Positions 43,480-52,111 of a stretch of 64,000 nt of DNA are shown here, one piece after another. Location of the stretch: contig NZ_RFFL01000003.1 of assembly GCF_003696285.1 (NCBI RefSeq), positions 124,001 through 188,000 of the forward strand. The letters are read 5' to 3'. Numbering within the stretch: position 1 is the first letter of the stretch; every line of letters starts with the position of its first letter. The DNA is from Stutzerimonas nitrititolerans (GTDB lineage Bacteria; Pseudomonadota; Gammaproteobacteria; Pseudomonadales; Pseudomonadaceae). The notes under the pieces were generated by a model that was not told the origin of the DNA, did no database searches, and saw nothing but the letters and a program-made list of their open reading frames with translations. Both the position numbers and the translations under genes were made by a program.

Positions 43480-43932
43480 TCAGGCCTTGTCTTGCAGCTG
43501 AGCCAGTTGGCTCTTCAACAGGGCGACTTCCGCTTCCAGTTCTCGAACCCGCTCGGTGGCCTGGACTTCGACACTGACGTCCTTCTGGATACCGATGAAG
43601 TAGGTGAGCTGATCGGCTTCGTTGAAGACAGGTGTAATGGACAGCTCATTCCAGAAGGCGCTGCCATCCTGGCGATAATTGCGGATGATCTGGCGACAGG
43701 GTTGCAGGTTCCGGACCGCCTCGCGGATTGCCGTCAGGCCGGGTTGCTCCCGGTCGTCGCCCTGTAGGAAACGACAGTCCTGATAGAGGATGTCATCCAC
43801 CGCGTAGCCGGTCAGGCGCTGGAAGGCGGGATTGGCGTAGATCAGAATATTGTCGTCACCTTCCTGCTCGGCGACCACAATGCCGTCGTTCGATGCTTCA
43901 ACTACCAGTTGCAGCAGTTTTGCGTTGATCAT
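43480..43932 (-). CDS. Short LOV blue-light photoreceptor (PpSB1-LOV type)
   Basis: 150 residues: one LOV domain with the photoactive cysteine in LYQDCRFLQGDDRE (about residue 53), FMN contacts in NYRQDGSAFWNELSITPV and YFIGIQKDVS, and a C-terminal coiled-coil helix (ERVRELEAEVALLKSQLAQLQ). The canonical motif is GxNCRFLQ; the Asp in place of Asn is as in the P. putida PpSB1-LOV protein, which the sequence closely resembles. Blue light forms a Cys-flavin adduct; in P. putida such a protein binds a LitR-type repressor and lifts repression. Divergent from the second MerR gene. Confidence 0.93.
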   Translation of the reverse strand: MINAKLLQLVVEASNDGIVVAEQEGDDNILIYANPAFQRLTGYAVDDILYQDCRFLQGDDREQPGLTAIREAVRNLQPCRQIIRNYRQDGSAFWNELSITPVFNEADQLTYFIGIQKDVSVEVQATERVRELEAEVALLKSQLAQLQDKA

Positions 43933-44040
43933 GCTCTGACTCTCGATACAGATTACGGCATTCTAGATCAGCTTGATCCAATAGTGCTTCGTTGCCAGGC
44001 ATGTTGGCGGTTTTTTGGTTCGAGGCAAGACATGCTACGT

Positions 44041-44064
44041 TCTACAAATATTGCCGCCTGTACA
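44041..44064 (+). promoter_or_regulatory. Light-regulator operator upstream of the second MerR gene
   Basis: TCTACA (44041-44046), exactly 12 bp, TGTACA (44059-44064), 31 bp before the ATG at 44095. Same spacing as the operators at 39533-39606, suggesting autoregulation by the LitR-like proteins. Confidence 0.6.
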
Positions 44065-44094
44065 ATGTCCCCCATGCATCAGGGTTGACCCTTC

Positions 44095-45069
44095 ATGACC
44101 GAGCGACCTGAGTCTCTCTCCATCGCCCCCGAGCACTCCGCCAACCCGGAGCTGCTGCCCATCCGCGACGTTGTGCGTCTGACCGGGGTTAATCCTGTCA
44201 CGTTGCGTGCTTGGGAGCGGCGCTATGGGCTGATTCAGCCGCTGCGGACCGAAGGAGGGCATCGGCTCTACTCGCTGGACGACGTGGCGACCATTCGTGA
44301 CATCTCGTCCTGGACCGAGCGAGGGGTGGCGGTGAGCAAGGTTGGGACGCTCTTGGAGCGTAGTCGACCCACCCAGAACGATTCCAGTCTTCGGGTTGCA
44401 GACACTTCGGTAAGTGTGGTCGATTTTTCAGAAGCGTCGGAGTGGCTTGAGTGGCAGAGGAGTATTCGTCAGGCGCTTGCGGCGTTCGATGAGGATGGTC
44501 TGGAACAGCTATACGGTCAGATTTTCTCGACCTATCCGACCTCGCAGGTGTTCGGCCAGGTGCTCCTGCCCCTGTGGCACGAGCTGCGGCATCAGACCGG
44601 CTTCGGTCAGCTGAGTCAGTGGCTGTTCTATGACGCCTTTCTCCGTGCGCGCGTGCTGCAGCGCCTGCAGTTTGTCAGGCGAGGTGCACGTCAGTGTGTG
44701 CTGCTTGCCGCGCTGCCCGATCAATGTCGCGAGCTGGAGCTGCTGGTCACGGGCTTGCTGCTCAGTGGTGACCATGGCGCGATAAGGGTTTTGCCGCTAG
44801 GTCAGCCGCTCGCTGAGATGCCGCTGCTATGTCAGGCAATCCAGCCCCGGGCGCTGGTGTTTTTTGCACCGGCTCCGCCCTCGCCACCCCTTCTGGGCCA
44901 ATTGAACAAGCTGGCATTGGCCATTGACTGCCCCATGGCGCTTGCCGGGAGGGGCGCAGAGCTGGTCGCCGCGAAGCTTAAGGACACTCCCGTTGCCAAT
45001 TTGGGCGACGAGCCGCGGCTAATGCTGTCCAGGCTGATGCAGTTCTTGGCGGGACATCTGGACACTTGA
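44095..45069 (+). CDS. MerR-family LitR/CarH-like light regulator (copy 2)
   Basis: 324 residues, homologous along its length to the product of 37651-38559. HTH: LPIRDVVRLTGVNPVTLRAW then ERRYGLIQPLRTEGGHRLYS; the remainder (FSTYPTSQVFGQVLLPLWHE, VLLAALPDQCRELELLVTGL) is the LitR-type sensor-shaped domain without an evident B12-binding His motif. Transcribed divergently from the LOV gene, across an operator-like pair. The two MerR proteins could form the hetero-regulatory pair reported in P. putida. Confidence 0.8.
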   Translation: MTERPESLSIAPEHSANPELLPIRDVVRLTGVNPVTLRAWERRYGLIQPLRTEGGHRLYSLDDVATIRDISSWTERGVAVSKVGTLLERSRPTQNDSSLRVADTSVSVVDFSEASEWLEWQRSIRQALAAFDEDGLEQLYGQIFSTYPTSQVFGQVLLPLWHELRHQTGFGQLSQWLFYDAFLRARVLQRLQFVRRGARQCVLLAALPDQCRELELLVTGLLLSGDHGAIRVLPLGQPLAEMPLLCQAIQPRALVFFAPAPPSPPLLGQLNKLALAIDCPMALAGRGAELVAAKLKDTPVANLGDEPRLMLSRLMQFLAGHLDT

Positions 45070-45204
45070 TGTCCGTTAAAGAGAGTTTGAGTCCAGGTGA
45101 TCTTCCTCAAAGATTGAAGCTCGTCTCAGCGGGCAACGCCTGGGTTGATCCCGTTGGCATAGCGGCAAGCTTGGCGGCAGCGCCATTTGAAGCCATGGCC
45201 CTTA

Positions 45205-45233
45205 AAGGTGCCCCGCCACAGGCGGGGCACCTT
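45205..45233. terminator. Bidirectional terminator between MerR and DUF736 genes
   Basis: Perfect 13-bp arms AAGGTGCCCCGCC / GGCGGGGCACCTT around ACA, between the convergent genes ending at 45069 and 45240. T-runs are short on both sides. Confidence 0.6.
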
Positions 45234-45239
45234 AGGCCG

Positions 45240-45548
45240 TCACTCGGCCTTGTTGCGACTCCAGAGCAGGACGTGTGTGCCGTCGTCGTTTTCCAGCAGC
45301 CGGGCATATACCGTCGCCGGGAACGCGGGGTCATCCAGGCTCACCGACAGGTAGGGGCGCTCGGCTTGGCTGAGCTTCTTCCAGGCGGCACCGATATCGT
45401 ATCCGTCAGCGGCCAGGATGCGGTAGTCCGGTGCGTTGGGACTGCTCTTGTCGTTGGGAACGATGGCGACCTTGGTTTGAAGTGTCAGGGTACGCAGCGT
45501 GCCGGTGAAGCCATCGTCGAGGGTGGTAAAAGAGCCGATGTTGGCCAT
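45240..45548 (-). CDS. DUF736 domain protein
   Basis: 102 residues: MANIGSFTTLDDGFTGTLRT, KVAIVPNDKSSPNAPDYRIL, GAAWKKLSQAERPYLSVSLD and VYARLLENDDGTHVLLWSRN are the DUF736 signature. The family is almost confined to plasmids and integrative elements of Proteobacteria. Its function is unknown. It is followed by a terminator and preceded by 0.8 kb of noncoding sequence typical of such elements, supporting an element end here. Confidence 0.9.
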   Translation of the reverse strand: MANIGSFTTLDDGFTGTLRTLTLQTKVAIVPNDKSSPNAPDYRILAADGYDIGAAWKKLSQAERPYLSVSLDDPAFPATVYARLLENDDGTHVLLWSRNKAE

Positions 45549-46360
45549 GGTGTGTCTCCTTTCGGATTCAAGGTCGCGCCCATCGCGTCCTTGTTGTGAT
45601 CCGGTCGGTGGGAGAGGGCGCGCTGCACTGCTTGGCAGCCGGAACGCAGAGGAGGACCGCAGGCACTGAAGAATTTGCGGCGCGAGGAAGCCGCTCGCCG
45701 GCGGGGAAATTGTTCTGTGCAGCGGTTGCAGGCCCTGAGCCCGACTCCACCAGGATTCACGACGAGACAAGGACGCAGGGCTGACCGGCCGAACAGGAGA
45801 CGGGGCCGGCTCGAAACTCCAGCCATACACTCCTGGCTTCAAGTGACATGCATGGCACTTGCCTGATCCAACGTCATTCCCGACCACCGAGCGAGATGAA
45901 GCCGTCATACGTCGTTCGGCATAGGATCATCGCGACCCGCGAGGGGCTCAACCAAGCGCAGCCAGTTGTGGCGTAGCACAAGAATGTGGTCCGGTTCACA
46001 TGAGCAGACCGGGATGCAGGAGCAAACCTGAAGCCATGAAGGGGCTGTTGGTCAGCCGCTGAACCGCAACGGGTTAATCCACAGAATCTGTGGATAAGCT
46101 GGTGGATATCGTCCGTGATGGCACTTCGAGGCTAGAGCCACCGGAGGCTCGGGGCAGCTGATTGAATTTCGTCCAAGCCTGCGTTTTTGTCTTTTAATTC
46201 AATAGCTTGATTTTTGTAGGGCAACGGGCAACGGGCAACTGAAACCAGGCCCTTCGCAGGTACCTCCAGCGAGGGGAGCGGCTGAATCAGTCAGCCGGGA
46301 ACGTTGGCGCTACAGCCATTCAGGCTGCGGCGCCAACCTGTCGGCACATGTCCGCGATGA
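45549..46360. other. Noncoding part of a mobile element
   Basis: No gene could be supported on either strand. The sequence style (GC-rich leader, CAACGGGCAACGGGCAACTG short tandem repeat at about 46220-46240) resembles regions between DUF736 and neighbouring genes in integrative elements. Confidence 0.35.
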
Positions 46361-46576
46361 TCACCTTGGTGATTGCCCATAGGCAGCGCAGTTCGCCGCC
46401 AAGCGTCGGTCGAAGTTCCGGGCGTTGGCTGCCAAGTTCACGGTGTGCCCGCTCTGTTTCGTCATAAGGGCAAGCGCCTCTTTCATGACGCTTGTGCGCA
46501 GGCGATCGACCATTGCACTCTGCGGTAAGACGGATACCAACTGTTCCATCACCTGGAACAGCTTGCTCCATTGCAC
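46361..46576 (-). CDS. Possible small hypothetical protein (71 aa)
   Basis: A GTG start at 46576 with GAGGA upstream opens MQWSKLFQVMEQLVSVLPQS then AMVDRLRTSVMKEALALMTK. Composition is plausible and helical, but an overlapping minus-strand frame (46320-46700) is also open, so I am unsure which is real, if either. It may be a remnant of a gene of the integrated element. Confidence 0.3.
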   Translation of the reverse strand: MQWSKLFQVMEQLVSVLPQSAMVDRLRTSVMKEALALMTKQSGHTVNLAANARNFDRRLAANCAAYGQSPR

Positions 46577-46736
46577 CTATTCCTCGCCGCGCTCGACCCT
46601 TGCCCAGAAGTATCCTCAAGATCGTGAGGGTTTCGATCAGAAGAATAGCCGAAACAAGCCATTCCTCACGATCAGGAGGTTTTGGGCTTGCGGACTTCAC
46701 TTGTGAAAACCGCTGTTGCGGAAACGGGAGGGTGCT

Positions 46737-46961
46737 TCAACCTTGGCTTTTGCGGGGATCAGCCTTCCTAGGATAGGTGCGCTCTTCCTGAATGGTGCCG
46801 TCCTTCTTGTGGATCTTGACCGAGGCGGTATTGCCGTCCAGGAACATGGCCGTATCGCGAAGCAACTCGTCCTTGGTGGCGGCTTGTTTGGAGGCCCTGC
46901 TGGCGCCTTCCTTGCGAAGCTCCCAGCCCTTATCGGTTGCCGAAATGTGATAGTTGTCCAT
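46737..46961 (-). CDS. DUF2188 domain protein
   Basis: 74 residues: NYHISATDKGWELRKEGASR, ASKQAATKDELLRDTAMFL and VKIHKKDGTIQEERTYPRKA match DUF2188 (YHV-x-GW-x-V...EGAxRA...IHxKDGxIxxExTY). Function unknown; common as a small cargo gene. GGAG lies 9 bases before the ATG. Close to the presumed element end at 47318. Confidence 0.85.
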   Translation of the reverse strand: MDNYHISATDKGWELRKEGASRASKQAATKDELLRDTAMFLDGNTASVKIHKKDGTIQEERTYPRKADPRKSQG

Positions 46962-47317
46962 CGCTTGTACTCCGCCGTGGTTTCGGTATCCGGTAGAGCT
47001 GCAATTGATACGGGGGGTTCGGTTTCCTGTGTCGAGGCGCTGACAAGCGGAACCGCAGGAACATCCGCGGCGATCAGGATGTCAGGGGCGGAATGGGTGT
47101 AGTCTGATCCAAGGGCGTACCTCAATATCGGTACGGACATACTTTTTACTGGAAGAGGAAAATCGAGGCGTACGCTTCGCTTAAACCGACGCGCATGCAA
47201 GTAGAGTCGTCTAAAGGACAGGCGGCAAGCCAGCAGTGAATTATGTGTACATAAAACGGTACATAAGCCAGGATTTCTCAGTGATTCTTCATTGAAAATC
47301 AATGAGATATGCTATTC
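46962..47317. other. Terminal noncoding segment of the integrated element
   Basis: No gene seen. It ends in the AT-rich stretch TTGAAAATCAATGAGATATG just before the tRNA-Leu fragment, as is usual for recombinase-bound arms of attachment sites. Confidence 0.4.
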
Positions 47318-47341
47318 GTTCGAGTCTCTCCGTCCGCACCA
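47318..47341 (+). repeat. 3' end of tRNA-Leu: probable attR site
   Basis: From GTTCGAGTCTC to CCGTCCGCACCA these 24 bases equal, from memory, the T-loop to CCA end of Pseudomonas tRNA-Leu (acceptor GCGGACG). The 5' side of the T stem (should be GAGAG) reads ATTCG, so this is not a functional tRNA but the duplicated part left by integration. Confidence 0.7.
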
Positions 47342-47351
47342 TGTGACAAGC

Positions 47352-47378
47352 CGAAAGCCCCGGATTCCGGGGCTTTCG
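47352..47378 (+). terminator. Terminator downstream of the tRNA-Leu fragment
   Basis: Perfect 12-bp arms CGAAAGCCCCGG / CCGGGGCTTTCG with an ATT loop. This would be the original terminator of the tRNA-Leu gene and marks the return to chromosomal backbone. Confidence 0.7.
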
Positions 47379-47499
47379 CGTTTCTGGGGCAGGGCAGAGC
47401 ACAAGAGTGCTCCCGGTTGCCCGAGTCAATCTCACATCCTTGATTCTTCCTGAGACAGGAAAAGTGCGCCTACCTATATGGATGGGCGCGAACGGCCCT

Positions 47500-48393
47500 T
47501 CATGGTCCGGTTCTCGCGCCCAGGTGGACGAGCAGGCTCTGCATCGGCGAAGACAGTGTTTCCCAGTCGCGGAAGCACAGACAGAGATGACGATGCGCCC
47601 AGTCGTCGGCCAGGGCAATCGTTCGGTAGCCGTGCCGTCGCCGATAGCGGCTGGCAACGCACTGCGGCACGATGCCCAGGCCAACGCCGTGCGCCACCAT
47701 TTCACACAGCCCTTCGAAGGTTTTCATGCGAATGCGCAGCGTCAGCGAGCGGCCGGCGGCGCGTGCATGTTCTTCAATGTGATCCTGCAGCGCGCTACCG
47801 GCAGCCAGGCCGACGAAGGACTCGTCGAGAACCTCGGCGAAATGCACCTTGCTGCGGTGTGCGAGAGGGTGCCCGGCGGGTGCTATCAGGGCCAAACGGT
47901 CCTTTGCGACAGGCTGCAGCTGCAGGCCGTGCGCATCGATCGCGTCGGAGACGATTCCGGCCTCGGTCAGGCCGGCGGCAACGGTTCGCACGATGTCCGA
48001 ACTGGTGCGCTCCTTCAGTTCGACATGCAGGCGCGGCCGATCGGCAAGCCAGGGGGCGAGCCTGGACGGCAAGAATTCCGTCAGCGCGGCCGTGTTGGTA
48101 TAGAGATGAAGGGTACCGCGCGTGCCCGTGGCGAAATCCTGCAACTCGCCCTTGAGCAGTGCCTGCTGACGCAGCATCAGGCGTGCATGGTGGGCCAGCG
48201 CTTCCCCGGCCTCGGTGGTAATAACGCCGCGGGGGTGACGCTCCAGAAGCGCTATGCCCGCATCCGCTTCGATGCTGCGCAGGCGTGCGCTGACCGAGGC
48301 CAGCGCCAGGTTGGCGCGCGCAGCACCCTGGGTGATGCTGCCGGCATCCGCGACGCAGAGAAACAGATGAAGATCCGCGAGATCGAGCCGCAT
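47500..48393 (-). CDS. LysR-family transcriptional regulator (TauE neighbour)
   Basis: 297 residues. Winged HTH at the N-terminus (LHLFLCVADAGSITQGAARA, ALASVSARLRSIEADAGIAL) and a LysR substrate domain. ATG 48393 is preferred: AGGA lies 7 bases upstream, while the in-frame ATG at 48408 has poor spacing. Divergent from the TauE-type transporter over a perfect 19-bp palindrome at 48413-48431, so it most likely controls that gene. The ligand is unknown. Confidence 0.85.
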   Translation of the reverse strand: MRLDLADLHLFLCVADAGSITQGAARANLALASVSARLRSIEADAGIALLERHPRGVITTEAGEALAHHARLMLRQQALLKGELQDFATGTRGTLHLYTNTAALTEFLPSRLAPWLADRPRLHVELKERTSSDIVRTVAAGLTEAGIVSDAIDAHGLQLQPVAKDRLALIAPAGHPLAHRSKVHFAEVLDESFVGLAAGSALQDHIEEHARAAGRSLTLRIRMKTFEGLCEMVAHGVGLGIVPQCVASRYRRRHGYRTIALADDWAHRHLCLCFRDWETLSSPMQSLLVHLGARTGP

Positions 48394-48412
48394 GCTGCCA
48401 TCCTGCATTCTT

Positions 48413-48431
48413 CCTTCGGATGATCCGAAGG
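48413..48431. promoter_or_regulatory. Palindromic operator between LysR and TauE genes
   Basis: CCTTCGGATGATCCGAAGG, a perfect palindrome around one central base, in the 92-bp divergent gap. Probable LysR binding site. Confidence 0.55.
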
Positions 48432-48485
48432 GATGAGTGTTGAATCCGCATTGTGCCCGGGAGCCATCCGGGCTCCAATACGGTC

Positions 48486-49235
48486 ATGTTCGAATCCAGT
48501 CATTTCTTCTTTTCGTTGCTGATCCTGACGTTCCTGGCCGCCGGGCTGGTCAAGGGTGTCACCGGGATGGGTCTGCCCACTGTGGCCATGGGACTGCTGA
48601 GCGTCGTGATGCCGCCGGCGGCCGCCGCGGCCATGCTGGTGATCCCCTCGTTCGTGACCAATGTCTGGCAATGGCTTGCCGGCCCCGATACGTCAGGTCT
48701 GTTGCGACGGTTGTGGCCGATGATGGCGAGCATCGTGCTGGGTACGGTAGCCGGCGCGGCACTGCTGGTGCGTGTCGACCCCTTGTGGTCGGGTCTGGCC
48801 CTTGGGATCGCGCTGCTGGTCTATGCGAGCTACGCACTGGTGTCGCCCGCGCTGTCGATTCCGGCACGCGTCGAGCCCTGGTTGTCGCCCATCGTCGGGC
48901 TCGTTACCGGTGCGGTCACGGGGGCTACCGGTGTCTTCGTGATGCCGGCCGTGCCCTATCTGCAGGCGTTGGGGCTGGACAAGGACGAACTGGTGCAGGC
49001 GCTGGGGTTGTCGTTCACGGTCTCTACCGTCGCGCTGGCCGCCGGCCTGCTGATGCACGGTGCATTCCGACTGGATCAGCTGGGCCTTTCGGCGCTGGTC
49101 ATCGTGCCGGCGCTGGCCGGGATGTGGCTGGGGCAGAAGATCCGGGCGCGAATCAGCCCTCGGCGCTTCCGGCAATTCTTCCTGCTGTTCCTCGGGCTGC
49201 TGGGGCTGGAGCTGGTGTCGCGGCCTTTCTTCTGA
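48486..49235 (+). CDS. TauE/SafE family anion exporter
   Basis: 249 residues with seven or eight hydrophobic helices. Two-fold repeats of the family: LAAGLVKGVTGMGLPTVAMG (N-terminal) and LVTGAVTGATGVFVMPAVPY (C-terminal), the conserved G-x-x-x-G-x-T-G motifs. Family members export sulfite, sulfoacetate or similar anions across the inner membrane. ATG 48486 is preferred to a GTG at 48453. Divergent from its likely LysR regulator. Confidence 0.85.
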   Translation: MFESSHFFFSLLILTFLAAGLVKGVTGMGLPTVAMGLLSVVMPPAAAAAMLVIPSFVTNVWQWLAGPDTSGLLRRLWPMMASIVLGTVAGAALLVRVDPLWSGLALGIALLVYASYALVSPALSIPARVEPWLSPIVGLVTGAVTGATGVFVMPAVPYLQALGLDKDELVQALGLSFTVSTVALAAGLLMHGAFRLDQLGLSALVIVPALAGMWLGQKIRARISPRRFRQFFLLFLGLLGLELVSRPFF

Positions 49236-49271
49236 GGCTGGCGCGGTGCAATCAGCATTGGCGACTGCGCC

Positions 49272-50177
49272 TCAGGCGATCTGCTCCATCAGGGCCTGGC
49301 GGAATGTCTGTGCAACCGGCCCAAGCGGCTCATCCAGACGGTGCGCCAGATAGGCTTCATATTCCACCTGACTGTTTCTGCCAAGATCGGTAACGCCAAC
49401 ACGCACCAGGCGACCTGTCTGGAGATCGTCCTGTATCTGCCATTCCGGCAGCCGGCCCCAGCCGAGGCCGGCTCGAATGAGGGCAAGTTTCGCGTCCTGC
49501 GTATTCACCCGGCAGGTATATGGCGAGAGGACTCCGAATGCTCGGCCTTCCGATAGCGGGGTGGGATCGGTCAACACAATCTGCTGATGACTGGCGAGAT
49601 CCGGAAGCCCCAGCGGTGTGTTCTCGCCGAGTTGGGCGAGCGGGTGATCGGCATGCACCACGGCGATCTGCCGAACAGCGCCTATTGCCTCCTGTGAAAT
49701 CCTGGCGCTGCGAAAATCATCACCCACCAGGATCGCGAGCGTGCAGCGCCTGTTGTCCAGCGCCGCAAGAGGGCCTCCCAGCGGTTGCGACTCCAGGCGA
49801 AAGGTGGTCGAAGGATATTTCGCACACGCCTTGGTGATCGCTTTAGCTACCGAGTCGATCGGAAACAGCGTGTCTGCCACCAGTGACAGCTCCAGCTCGA
49901 CACCCGCGCCAAGTGCGCGAGCACGTGCACGCATGGCATCCGCCCTGAGAAGGATGTCGCGCGCATTGGCCAGTAATGCCTGCCCCTCCGGTGTCAGCAC
50001 CGGGCGATAGCCGGAGCGGTCGAACAGTTGCAGACCCAGCTCAGCCTCCAGATTGGCAATCGCATGGCTGATCGCCGACTGCACGCGCAGCAGGCGCGCA
50101 GCGCCGGAACGGAAACTGCCGCTGTCGGCCACGGTGACGAACGTGCGGATCTGATCCAGCGTCAAACTATCCAGCAT
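49272..50177 (-). CDS. LysR-family transcriptional regulator (WrbA neighbour)
   Basis: 301 residues starting [20 protein letters not shown], the usual LysR front; HTH at [20 protein letters not shown]. Divergent from wrbA with a 100-bp gap containing ATCGAGTCGTTCGAT (50192-50206), an ATC-N9-GAT LysR box. Probably controls wrbA and the following MFS gene. An in-frame ATG at 50216 lies within the box region and is less likely. Confidence 0.85.
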   Translation of the reverse strand: MLDSLTLDQIRTFVTVADSGSFRSGAARLLRVQSAISHAIANLEAELGLQLFDRSGYRPVLTPEGQALLANARDILLRADAMRARARALGAGVELELSLVADTLFPIDSVAKAITKACAKYPSTTFRLESQPLGGPLAALDNRRCTLAILVGDDFRSARISQEAIGAVRQIAVVHADHPLAQLGENTPLGLPDLASHQQIVLTDPTPLSEGRAFGVLSPYTCRVNTQDAKLALIRAGLGWGRLPEWQIQDDLQTGRLVRVGVTDLGRNSQVEYEAYLAHRLDEPLGPVAQTFRQALMEQIA

Positions 50178-50191
50178 GATCTGCTCTGTAG

Positions 50192-50206
50192 ATCGAGTCG
50201 TTCGAT
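50192..50206. promoter_or_regulatory. LysR-type box between LysR and wrbA
   Basis: ATCGA-GTCGT-TCGAT, a 15-bp dyad of the ATC-N9-GAT type used by LysR proteins. Confidence 0.5.
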
Positions 50207-50277
50207 TTTTTATCACTCTTTCAGAGCATGTGAAAGGACTAGGCTTGCTTTCGTCAACGACATTCGAGGGCGAGACG

Positions 50278-50904
50278 ATGACGAAAGTGCTGGTGCTCTA
50301 TTACTCCTCCTATGGCCACATCGAGACCGTTGCGCATGCGGTCGCCGAAGGTGTTTGCCAGGCTGGCGCGTCAGCCGTGGTCAAGCGGGTACCCGAGCTG
50401 GTTCCCGAGCAAGTCGCTCGGAGGGCCGGGTACAAGTTCGATCAATCGGCCGACGTGGCAACGGTGGCGGAGCTGCCGGGTTATGACGCCATCGTGATCG
50501 GTACTCCGACTCGCTTCGGCAACATGGCAGCACAGATGAAGAACTTTCTCGACCAATGCGGCGGGTTGTGGTTCGAAGACAGGCTGGTCGGCAAAGTCGG
50601 TAGCGTGTTCACCTCTACGGGAAGCCAGCACGGGGGGCAGGAAAGCACGCTTTTGACAACCCATACCGTGCTGCTTCATCTGGGCATGGTCGTGGTTGGG
50701 CTGCCTTACAGCTTCAAAGGCCAGCTGCGCATGGATGCGGTCACCGGAGGCACGCCATATGGCGCTTCGACGCTCGCCGACGATGGTAGCGGTGGCGATC
50801 GCCAGCCAAGCGACAATGAACTGGAGGGCGCGCGTTTCCAGGGACGGCACGTTGCACGAGTCGCCGCGGCCCTTGCGGCTTCTTCCGTCGACAGGTCTGT
50901 GTGA
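50278..50904 (+). CDS. wrbA: WrbA-type NAD(P)H:quinone oxidoreductase
   Basis: 208 residues, the usual size. Flavodoxin-like fold binding [23 protein letters not shown] (phosphate loop), [39 protein letters not shown] and [23 protein letters not shown]. Reduces quinones by two electrons, avoiding semiquinone radicals. Followed with a stop/start overlap region by an MFS transporter, so a LysR-controlled quinone or toxic-compound response is likely. Confidence 0.95.
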   Translation: MTKVLVLYYSSYGHIETVAHAVAEGVCQAGASAVVKRVPELVPEQVARRAGYKFDQSADVATVAELPGYDAIVIGTPTRFGNMAAQMKNFLDQCGGLWFEDRLVGKVGSVFTSTGSQHGGQESTLLTTHTVLLHLGMVVVGLPYSFKGQLRMDAVTGGTPYGASTLADDGSGGDRQPSDNELEGARFQGRHVARVAAALAASSVDRSV

Positions 50905-50906
50905 GC

Positions 50907-52079
50907 ATGAGGATTGGGGTGGTGGTCTGGCTCATCCTGGCCTGTGGCGTCGTCGCGGCCCTGCATGTAGGCAAGGCCGCCATCGCCACACCGATGTTGC
51001 TGGCGGACCTGGGCCTTGGCCTGGGTGAGGCGGGCTGGCTTACCGGCATCTTTGCGGTGCTGGGGCTTCTGGGCGGTGCGCCAGCCGGTGTGGTGGCAGC
51101 AGCCATCGGTGGTCGAAGGACATTGCTGCTGGGGCTTGGCGTGATGGCGCTTGCTGGAGCAGCGGGCGCCGCCGCGCCTTCATATCCGATTCTGCTGGCG
51201 TCACGGCTCCTGGAGGGGCTGGGTTTCGTGCTGATCATCGTTGCCGGCCCGGCGATACTGGAGCGCCTGACGACCGGCGCGCGGCGGGACATGGCGTTCT
51301 CGCTCTGGAGCTGTTTCATGCCGTGCGGAATGGCGATTGCGATGCTGGCCGGTCCTCTGTTCCAGACGTGGCAAGCGTTCTGGTGGTCGAGTGCGGGACT
51401 GGCGGCGGTTTCGGCCGTACTCGCGCTCTGCTGCGTACCGCAAGGCGCCTCGCTCGGCGGCCGCGCTTTGGGGCAGATGTCGGGTGATATCCGCTGCCTG
51501 CTTTCTTCCAGAGGCACCCCGTTGCTGGCCATCGGCTTTGCGCTGTACAGCCTGATGTTCTTTGCGTTGTTCAGCTTTCTCCCAGTGCTGCTGATGGAGC
51601 GCATGGACGTCTCGTACCGCCATGCCGGGCTGTTGAGTGCACTGGCAAGCGCTATCAACGCCAGCGGCAACCTGGCGGCCGGTTATCTGCTTGCTCGCGG
51701 AGCCGGGCGCGCTTCACTTGTCGTCATTGCAAGTTGCGTCATGGGGGTATCCGGAATTGGCATATTTTTCGGGCTCGTCCCGGCGTTTCTGACCTTCTTG
51801 CTGTGCCTGCTCTTTTCGGCGGTGGGAGGGGTGATTCCGGCGACGCTGCTGGCCTCCGCACCGCTGGTTGCGCGTGATGCCGCGCTCGTGCCGGTTGCTG
51901 TTGGCCTGATCATGCAGGGAAGCAGCCTGGGACAGCTGCTTGGCCCGGTTACCGTGGGTGGTGTCACCGCTGCCTTCGGATGGGGCGCCGCCGGCGCCGT
52001 GGTAGCACTCTCGGCCGTAGCGGCCTGCGCGACCGCGCTATTGTTGTCTCCGGCCTTTTCAGCGCCTCGCGCCACTTGA
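50907..52079 (+). CDS. MFS transporter
   Basis: 390 residues with about twelve hydrophobic helices; the cytoplasmic loop GVVAAAIGGRRTLLLGLGVM is the MFS motif-A region. ATG 50907 is 2 bp after the wrbA stop; a GTG at 50901 overlaps it. Overall similarity is to CynX/NimT-like exporters, by impression only. Cotranscribed with wrbA, so a role in exporting the compound sensed by the LysR protein is inferred. Confidence 0.85.
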   Translation: MRIGVVVWLILACGVVAALHVGKAAIATPMLLADLGLGLGEAGWLTGIFAVLGLLGGAPAGVVAAAIGGRRTLLLGLGVMALAGAAGAAAPSYPILLASRLLEGLGFVLIIVAGPAILERLTTGARRDMAFSLWSCFMPCGMAIAMLAGPLFQTWQAFWWSSAGLAAVSAVLALCCVPQGASLGGRALGQMSGDIRCLLSSRGTPLLAIGFALYSLMFFALFSFLPVLLMERMDVSYRHAGLLSALASAINASGNLAAGYLLARGAGRASLVVIASCVMGVSGIGIFFGLVPAFLTFLLCLLFSAVGGVIPATLLASAPLVARDAALVPVAVGLIMQGSSLGQLLGPVTVGGVTAAFGWGAAGAVVALSAVAACATALLLSPAFSAPRAT

Positions 52080-52111
52080 GGAGTTGCTCGATCCTGCGAA
52101 GTTACCCGATC

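Noticed and set aside
46220..46240. CRISPR-like short tandem repeat
   Set aside because: Only about two units of a 9-base repeat without spacers; no cas genes in the window.
47318..47341. Functional tRNA-Leu
   Set aside because: Only the 3' end is present; the T stem is unpaired and there is no anticodon arm upstream.
47407..48423. 338-codon plus-strand ORF opposite LysR
   Set aside because: LysR signatures are on the minus strand; shadow frame.
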